Shown here: piece by piece, positions 58,861 to 64,000 of the stretch
Layout: each line of letters begins with the position of its first letter
How positions within the stretch are numbered: position 1 is the first letter of the stretch
NCBI GenBank assembly: GCA_052387695.1
Contig: JBQTIX010000024.1
Coordinates: forward strand, 1 to 64,000
DNA from: Panacagrimonas sp052387695
GTDB lineage: Bacteria; Pseudomonadota; Gammaproteobacteria; Nevskiales; Nevskiaceae
Length of the DNA stretch: 64,000 bases
Direction: 5' to 3'
Made by a program: the position numbers and the translations under genes
Notes under the pieces: model-generated
Databases searched by the model: none
The model's input: the letters and a program-made list of their open reading frames with translations, nothing else
Told to the model about the DNA's origin: nothing

Positions 58861-60711
58861 ATGCTTGTGGTCGCTGGGAGCCACGATTTGGACGGTGCCT
58901 TGCCTTCTTACGACAGACCCACCTCGACTGCGAGCGGGATCGCCCTGCGTTGCGCGGACTTCTCCACGCTGGCGGAGGCGCTCGACTACGCGGCTCTGGG
59001 TGAGACCGGATTCAACTATTACGACGGCCGCGGCGAGTTGGTGACGGCGCTGCCTTACCGGCAGTTGCGCGACCGCGCGCGCGCGCTGGCGCTGCGCTTG
59101 CAGCAGTTCGGTCGCGGCAGCCGGGTGGCGCTGGTCGCGCACACGCATCCGGATTTTGCGGTGATGTTCTACGCCTGCCAGTACGCGGCGCTGGTGCCGG
59201 TGCCGCTGCCGGCGGCGATCCACCTGGGCGGGCGCGACGCCTACGTGCGCCACCTGCGGCAACTGGCGCGCGATTGCGAGGCGGTGGCTGCGTTTGCCCC
59301 CATTGAATTCATCGAGCTTCTGCGCGAAGCGGCCGCCGGTCTGCCGCTGAAACTGGCCGGCACCCTGGACGAGTTCATGGCGCTGGACGCTGCCGCCGAA
59401 CTACCTGCGCCGTCGACCCCGGATGAGCTGGCCTACCTGCAATACACCTCGGGCAGCACGCGTTTTCCGCGTGGGACGATGATCAAGCAGTCCGCGGCGC
59501 TGAACAATCTGGAAGCCATCTTCAACCACGGTTTCAAGCTCAGGCCGGACGATCGCTTCTGTTCCTGGCTGCCGTACTACCACGACATGGGCCTGGTGGG
59601 CATCGTGCTGGGTTGTGTCGCGACGCAGCGCTCGGTGGACTACCTGGCCACGCGCGAGTTCGCGATGCGTCCGCGGCTGTGGTTGAAGCTGATGTCGGCC
59701 AACCGCTGCACGATTTCCTTCAGCCCGCCGTTTGGATACGCCCTGTGCGCGCGGCGCCTGCGGCCAAAGGACGTGGAAGCGCTCGATCTGTCCGCCTGGA
59801 GAGTGGCGGGCGTCGGCGCCGAGATGATTCATCCGGAATGGTTGCGGACGTTTGCCGTGGCTACCGCGGCGGCCGGGTTCGATGCGCGCGCCTTCCTGCC
59901 GTGCTACGGCATGGCCGAGACCTCGCTCGCGGTGAGTTTTGCACCGTTGTGGACCGGGCCGCGCACCGACTGCGTGGATGGCGAACATCTGGCGCTGCAT
60001 GGCGAGGCGCTCAGCGTGGAGGTGCCGACCGATCCGGCCGCGAAGAGCTACGGCTTCATCGATTGCGGCAAGCCGCTGCCGGGCTTCGAGGTCGAAGTTC
60101 GTGACGAGCAGGGGCAGCCGCTGGCGGACCGCAGGTGCGGTCGCATCTTCCTTCGCGGTCCCAGCGTCATGTCCGGTTACTTCGGCAACCCGCAGGCGAC
60201 CCGTGAAGTGCTATCGGCGGACGGCTGGCTCAACACCGGCGACCTCGGTTACCGGGTGGACGGCTCCTTGCACATCACCGGCCGGGCCAAGGATCTGCTG
60301 ATCATCAACGGCCGCAACATCTGGCCGCAGGACATCGAACACCTCGCCGAGCAGCAGCCGGAAGTCCGGCCCACCGACACCTCTGCATTCTCGGTGGCGG
60401 GAGCGGATGGCGGAGAACTGGCAGTTCTGGTCGTGCAGTGCCGCGAACCCGATCCGGCCACGCTGGCCTCGCTGGCGGATCGCCTGCAGCAGGCCATCTA
60501 CGCGGAGTTCGGCATCCATTGCCTGATCGAACTGGTTCCGCCGCACACCCTGCCGCGCACCTCATCGGGCAAGCTTTCGCGCAGCACTACGCGCAAGGAA
60601 TTCCTGGAACGCCATAGCGGCGAGCGCCTGAAGGAATCGCCGCGCTGCCTGATCAGCGATGGCGGCAGGACGCGGCCACCTGGCCAGCCGGTGATCGAAG
60701 AGACGGTTTGA
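58861..60711 (+). CDS. Fatty acyl-AMP ligase (stand-alone)
   Basis: Adenylating enzyme of about 616 aa without a carrier domain. YTSGSTRFPRGTMIKQSAAL near residue 194 is the ATP loop; SWLPYYHDMGLVG and CYGMAETSLAVSF are FAAL signatures; DGWLNTGDLGY and GRAKDLLIINGRNIWPQDIE follow. The start is uncertain: ATG 58861 is chosen because homology begins soon after, while the frame is open to ATG 58756. It is followed at 76 bp by the ACP gene, so loading that ACP with a fatty acid for the serine palmitoyltransferase-like enzyme is likely. Confidence 0.9.
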   Translation: MLVVAGSHDLDGALPSYDRPTSTASGIALRCADFSTLAEALDYAALGETGFNYYDGRGELVTALPYRQLRDRARALALRLQQFGRGSRVALVAHTHPDFAVMFYACQYAALVPVPLPAAIHLGGRDAYVRHLRQLARDCEAVAAFAPIEFIELLREAAAGLPLKLAGTLDEFMALDAAAELPAPSTPDELAYLQYTSGSTRFPRGTMIKQSAALNNLEAIFNHGFKLRPDDRFCSWLPYYHDMGLVGIVLGCVATQRSVDYLATREFAMRPRLWLKLMSANRCTISFSPPFGYALCARRLRPKDVEALDLSAWRVAGVGAEMIHPEWLRTFAVATAAAGFDARAFLPCYGMAETSLAVSFAPLWTGPRTDCVDGEHLALHGEALSVEVPTDPAAKSYGFIDCGKPLPGFEVEVRDEQGQPLADRRCGRIFLRGPSVMSGYFGNPQATREVLSADGWLNTGDLGYRVDGSLHITGRAKDLLIINGRNIWPQDIEHLAEQQPEVRPTDTSAFSVAGADGGELAVLVVQCREPDPATLASLADRLQQAIYAEFGIHCLIELVPPHTLPRTSSGKLSRSTTRKEFLERHSGERLKESPRCLISDGGRTRPPGQPVIEETV

Positions 60712-60786
60712 TCCGACGCGAGGGGCGGTTGCCGACGACGGTTTCCGGGATAATGGCGGCCCTCCCGCAAGCTGGAAGCAGCATCG

Positions 60787-61047
60787 ATGTCGGACAAGAT
60801 CGCAAGCGTCGAACAGGTGGTTCGTGAAGCGCTGAAAAGCCTGCGGCCGGATGCCGGCGTCGTGGACGGCAGAGCCGATCTGACGCGCGAACTGGGCCTG
60901 GATTCCGTGCAGGTGATGGACATGGTGATGGAGATCGAGGACCGCCTCGATATTTCCATTCCGGTCGAGACCCTCGCCGATGCGCGTACGCTCGATCAAC
61001 TTTGCGCCGGCATCGCGCGACTTCTGCGCGACCTGTCCGTCCCATGA
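60787..61047 (+). CDS. Acyl carrier protein
   Basis: Acidic four-helix carrier of 86 aa with phosphopantetheine attachment Ser40 in LGLDSVQVMDMV. Its stop overlaps the start of the serine palmitoyltransferase-like gene (ATGA), so it is very likely a dedicated carrier for that enzyme rather than the housekeeping fatty-acid ACP. Several bacterial serine palmitoyltransferases are known to use a neighbouring ACP. Confidence 0.94.
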   Translation: MSDKIASVEQVVREALKSLRPDAGVVDGRADLTRELGLDSVQVMDMVMEIEDRLDISIPVETLADARTLDQLCAGIARLLRDLSVP

Positions 61048-62237
61048 GCCTGTTCGACAAGTTTGCGGCGCTGCGCGATTTACAGGCAGCGCTGGGTGGC
61101 GAAGGGCGTGTGTCGTCGGTGGCAACGCCGATGGACGAGGTCCACTCCGCCACCGAAGCCAGCATCCAGGGCCGCAGAGTGGTGCTCGCGGGCACCAACA
61201 ACTATCTCGGTCTGACCTTCGACGCGGAATGCCGCGCGGCGGCTATCGCGGCGATCGAAGCGCTCGGCACCGGCACCACCGGCTCGCGCATGGCCAGCGG
61301 CAACTACGCCGGCCACCGCGATCTGGAGCGCGCGTTGGCGGACGCGTTTGGCTGGCCGGCCGGCATCGTGTTCTCGACCGGCTACCAGGCCAACCTCGGG
61401 ACCCTGAGCGCGCTGGCTGGCGCCGACGATTTCCTGATCGTCGACGCAGATAGCCACGCCAGCATTCACGATGCCTGCCGTTTGAGCCTGGCCACGACGA
61501 TCCGCTTCCGCCACAACGATCCGGAAAATCTCGACCGCCGGCTCGCGCGTCTCGGCGACGATGCGCAGCGCGCGCTGGTGGTGGTGGAGAGTCTCTACAG
61601 CACCCTGGGTGACCGCGCGCCGCTGCGCGAGATCGCCGATATCTGCCGGCTGCACAAAGCCTGGCTGATCGTCGACGAGGCCCATTCCTTCGGCCTGTTC
61701 GGCGCGCGCGGGCTGGGCCTGTGCGAGGAGCTGGAGTTGCTCGGCAGCGTGGACTTCATCGTCGGCACCTTCTCCAAGAGTCTGGGCGGGGTAGGGGGGT
61801 TCTGCGTCAGCCGGCACGTTGAACTCGAACTGCTGCGCATGGCCAGCCGTCCCTACATCTTCACCGCCTCGCCGCCGCCCGCGACGATCGCGGCGACGCG
61901 ACAAGCCCTTAGACGTGTGCTCGACGGCCAGGACCTGCGCGCGCGTCTGTGGCGGCACGTTCATCGCCTTTATTCAGAACTCGCGCGGCTCGGCTACCGG
62001 GTCGGCTCGGCGACGCCGGGTCCCGTCGCGGCCCTGGTATTCGGCGAGCGTGAGGTGGCGATGGCGCACTGGCAGGGCCTGCTGGATGCCGGCGTCTACA
62101 CCAACCTGATGATCCCGCCGGCTACCCCGAGTGGCCTGAACATCGTCCGCATCAGCCTCAGCGCCGCGCACAGCGATGCCGACATCACCCACATTATCAA
62201 CGCGCTGGAAACGCTCGCGCGAGGACCACGCCTGTAG
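61044..62237 (+). CDS. spt: Alpha-oxoamine synthase, serine palmitoyltransferase (Spt) candidate
   Basis: PLP enzyme of 397 aa that condenses an amino acid with an acyl thioester. Key elements: GTGTTGSRMASGNYAGHRDL (substrate-site glycine-rich loop), VDADSHASIHDACRL with the His that stacks on PLP, VDEAHSFGLFGARGLG with the PLP Asp, and FSKSLGGVGGF with Schiff-base Lys245. The family also includes AONS (biotin), KBL and ALAS; an overlapping ACP, two acyl-AMP ligases and a nearby ceramide-synthase candidate favour serine palmitoyltransferase. The stop codon TAG is supplied by a family-A repeat. Confidence 0.87.
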   Translation: MSLFDKFAALRDLQAALGGEGRVSSVATPMDEVHSATEASIQGRRVVLAGTNNYLGLTFDAECRAAAIAAIEALGTGTTGSRMASGNYAGHRDLERALADAFGWPAGIVFSTGYQANLGTLSALAGADDFLIVDADSHASIHDACRLSLATTIRFRHNDPENLDRRLARLGDDAQRALVVVESLYSTLGDRAPLREIADICRLHKAWLIVDEAHSFGLFGARGLGLCEELELLGSVDFIVGTFSKSLGGVGGFCVSRHVELELLRMASRPYIFTASPPPATIAATRQALRRVLDGQDLRARLWRHVHRLYSELARLGYRVGSATPGPVAALVFGEREVAMAHWQGLLDAGVYTNLMIPPATPSGLNIVRISLSAAHSDADITHIINALETLARGPRL

Positions 62238-62412
62238 ATCGGCGGTAGGTCGGCGGTAGGTCGGCTGCAGGTCGGCTCAAGCCCGCAGCTTCATGCGGGC
62301 GGAGCCGACGTGCGCCGGTGGGAAACCAGGGTTTCTTCTCTGTTGCAAGCACGCATGTCGGTTCCACCCGCATGAGGCCGCGAGCATGAACCCACAACCG
62401 ATCTACAACCGA
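62234..62412. repeat. Palindromic intergenic repeat, family A (copy 8, iterated)
   Basis: Four consecutive GTAGRTCGGC or CAGGTCGGC units (62234-62277) lead into GGCTCAAGCCCGC, with an inverted arm ending ACAACCGATCTACAACCGAT. The first unit contains the Spt stop codon. Confidence 0.88.
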
Positions 62413-62478
62413 TCAGGGGATCCGCGCTGTTCGATGAAAAGAACAACCCACCGTTCGCATCACGGGCGGAGGTACTAC

Positions 62479-64000
62479 TCAGCAATCCTTCATCAGCCGC
62501 GCGAGCAGGGCGATCTCGTTGGCGACGTCGTGCGCCGACGGCGGGCTCATCCGCTCCAGTGCTTTCCATTCCTGTTCGGCGCTGCGATACGCGCTGCAGG
62601 ACTCCGCGTGCATCTCCGCGCGCGCATACACCTCGCCCAGCGGCCGGTAGGCATACGCAACGTGCCGGGCCAGTTCGTAGTCGGCTGGATGTTCTGCGGC
62701 GCGCCGTTCGCGGCTGGCAACGTCATCCCGCATCTGCGCGATCGCCTCGCCGTGCCGGCCAAGTTCGGACAGGATCTGCAGGCGCGTCGTCGCCATGCCG
62801 CTGTAAGCAGATTCCAGCCGCGGGCTCGACTCGAAGGCCAGTGCCCGGCTGGTTTGCGCGAGGCCTTCGTCGAGCAAAGCCAGTGCTTCGGGCAAGCGTC
62901 GCAGTTCCTGCAGGACCGAAGCGACGTTGTAGCGCGCCGTACCGGCACGCGCGATGTAGCGCACGTCCCGGGCGAACAGCGGCGAGGCCCTCAAGGTGGC
63001 CAGTTCTTTTTCATAGTGCAGCAGCGAGCCTGCTACATCGCCGCTGAAGTACCGGCTGTGTCCGAGAAACTGGTGAGTGGTTGCCAGCAGCAGCGGGAAT
63101 AATGGTGTGAGTGCCTCAGGCGGCTGAAATTCCTCGGCGGCGCGCAGGGTTTCCTCGAACAGGGCGATGATCTGCGCGTACTCCCTGAGCTCGTACAGGC
63201 GCTCGGCCTGCCCCAACTGCGCGTTCCAGCGCCAGAAGCGCACGGTGGGGTCGCCTTGACTGCGAGCCAACAGCACATCGAACAAGGCAAGCGCTTCGCT
63301 GCCCAGCTTTTGCGCCAATTCAAAATCGTTATCGGCGGTCCTGACGACCGAGGCCTGCCACGTCAGGGTCTTGGCCAGTTCGAGCGTGAAGTCGCTGCGC
63401 TCCGGCGCGGCGGCGGCGAGTTCACGCAGCAGTCGCTCCGCGCGCTCCAGATCGCGACGGCCGATTTCGAGATCGCCGGTGCCGACGGTGGACATCATCG
63501 CCTTGATGTGACCCAGACGGCTGTAGCCGTCGGCGACGTCGAAGCGCACGGCTATGGGTGCGTCCGGATCCGCGGCGAGTCGTTCCAGATAGCCGCGGCC
63601 GGCGTCGGCGATGTCGCGGCGGATGGTCGAGGTTCCGGGCACGGCAGCGAGCGAATCGAACAGGTCGAACAGCATGAAGCGCGACAGGGAACGCACGTCG
63701 TCGAAGCGTTGCTCAGCGACGGTGCGCGCGGCTTCCGCGCGCAGGTACAACTGGGTGGTGATCGCCAGGGCAAGGCTCAGGCCCGACATCGCGACGCCGC
63801 CGATGCTCACGCCCAGACGATTGCGCACCAGGAATTTGCGCGCACGATAGGTCCAGCCTTCGTCGGCGCGTGCAGCCACGGGCAGCTTCTTGCGCCAGCG
63901 CTCCAGATCGGTGACCAGCGCATCGACGCTGGGGTAACGGTTCTGCGGACTCGCCGCGATGGCACGCGCTGCGATCGCGTCCAGGTCGCCCCGCAGGACT
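62479..64000 (-). CDS. Serine/threonine protein kinase with TPR region (C-terminal part, runs off window)
   Basis: At the window edge the frame reads VLRGDLDAIAARAIAASPQN and RYPSVDALVTDLERWRKKLP, the final helices of a bacterial Hanks-type kinase domain. A single transmembrane helix (VSIGGVAMSGLSLALAITTQ) follows, then about 400 residues of helical tetratricopeptide-like repeats outside the membrane or in the periplasm (YNVASVLQELRRLPEALALL, YRPLGEVYARAEMHAESCSA). The catalytic part lies beyond 64000. At least 507 codons are present. Target unknown; the gene is convergent with Spt and need not be related to it. Confidence 0.85.
   Translation of the reverse strand, partial: VLRGDLDAIAARAIAASPQNRYPSVDALVTDLERWRKKLPVAARADEGWTYRARKFLVRNRLGVSIGGVAMSGLSLALAITTQLYLRAEAARTVAEQRFDDVRSLSRFMLFDLFDSLAAVPGTSTIRRDIADAGRGYLERLAADPDAPIAVRFDVADGYSRLGHIKAMMSTVGTGDLEIGRRDLERAERLLRELAAAAPERSDFTLELAKTLTWQASVVRTADNDFELAQKLGSEALALFDVLLARSQGDPTVRFWRWNAQLGQAERLYELREYAQIIALFEETLRAAEEFQPPEALTPLFPLLLATTHQFLGHSRYFSGDVAGSLLHYEKELATLRASPLFARDVRYIARAGTARYNVASVLQELRRLPEALALLDEGLAQTSRALAFESSPRLESAYSGMATTRLQILSELGRHGEAIAQMRDDVASRERRAAEHPADYELARHVAYAYRPLGEVYARAEMHAESCSAYRSAEQEWKALERMSPPSAHDVANEIALLARLMKDC

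Noticed and set aside
61044..62237. 8-amino-7-oxononanoate synthase (BioF) for biotin
   Set aside because: No biotin genes nearby; the overlapping ACP, acyl-AMP ligases and ceramide-synthase candidate favour serine palmitoyltransferase, though the families are close.
5761..62412. Dispersed GTAGGTCGG repeats as binding sites of a transcription factor
   Set aside because: They are long, palindromic, positioned mostly at 3' ends and vary in copy number, which fits mobile repeats rather than operators.

Overview
The window is high-GC (roughly two thirds G+C) proteobacterial DNA. The gene families, the LpxL-like and LptF/G-like proteins, FadL and Omp85 outer-membrane proteins and the many GTAGG-type palindromic intergenic repeats suggest a gammaproteobacterium of the Xanthomonadales/Nevskiales type. 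That placement is inferred from content, not from a marker gene. No tRNA, rRNA, CRISPR array, prophage or insertion-sequence transposase was seen.

Region 1 (1-31 kb) is catabolic and accessory. It holds fused isobutyryl-CoA mutase IcmF divergent from an AraC-type regulator, a decayed P450, ferredoxin FdxA, a RecB-nuclease-like protein and a secreted repeat protein. A nitrile-to-acid module follows: amidase plus cobalt-type nitrile hydratase alpha, beta and accessory genes, flanked by three glutathione S-transferases. The beta subunit is split into two overlapping ORFs at a palindromic repeat. Next come SDR and acyl-CoA dehydrogenase genes, an esterase, a Sec-exported matrixin protease with RTX-like repeats, and a hydrocarbon or aromatic oxidation group (CrtI-like flavoprotein, acyl-CoA dehydrogenase, truncated acyl-CoA ligase, extradiol dioxygenase, AlkB/XylM-type monooxygenase, FadL-like porin). 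Two copies of one 19-bp palindrome mark the promoters of that group.

Region 2 (32-62 kb) is the most interesting part. It looks like a locus for making, decorating and exporting a sphingolipid-type membrane lipid. A serine palmitoyltransferase-like enzyme overlaps its own acyl carrier protein, with two fatty acyl-AMP ligases and a phosphopantetheinyl transferase beside them. A GNAT-type bacterial ceramide synthase and an NAD-dependent ceramide-reductase candidate complete the core. Head-group functions are represented by a DAGK/ceramide-kinase-like lipid kinase, two nucleotidyltransferases, two CDP-alcohol phosphotransferases with unusual N-terminal domains, a Tam41-like nucleotidyltransferase, a calcineurin-type phosphoesterase and a HIT protein. 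Transport functions are an MsbA-like ABC exporter, an LptF/LptG-type permease pair and an Omp85-like barrel protein. Five genes (lptF-like, lptG-like, CDP-alcohol phosphotransferase, ceramide synthase, nucleotidyltransferase) are joined by successive 4-nt start/stop overlaps, which ties transport to synthesis. A two-component system, an LpxL-type acyltransferase and a GMC oxidoreductase sit among them. Between 52.2 and 54.7 kb lies a graveyard of gene fragments, including a 5'-truncated second copy of the nucleotidyltransferase.

The right edge holds the C-terminal TPR half of a Ser/Thr protein kinase that runs off the window. At least eight families of palindromic repeats fill the intergenic spaces, and several supply the stop codon of the adjacent gene.
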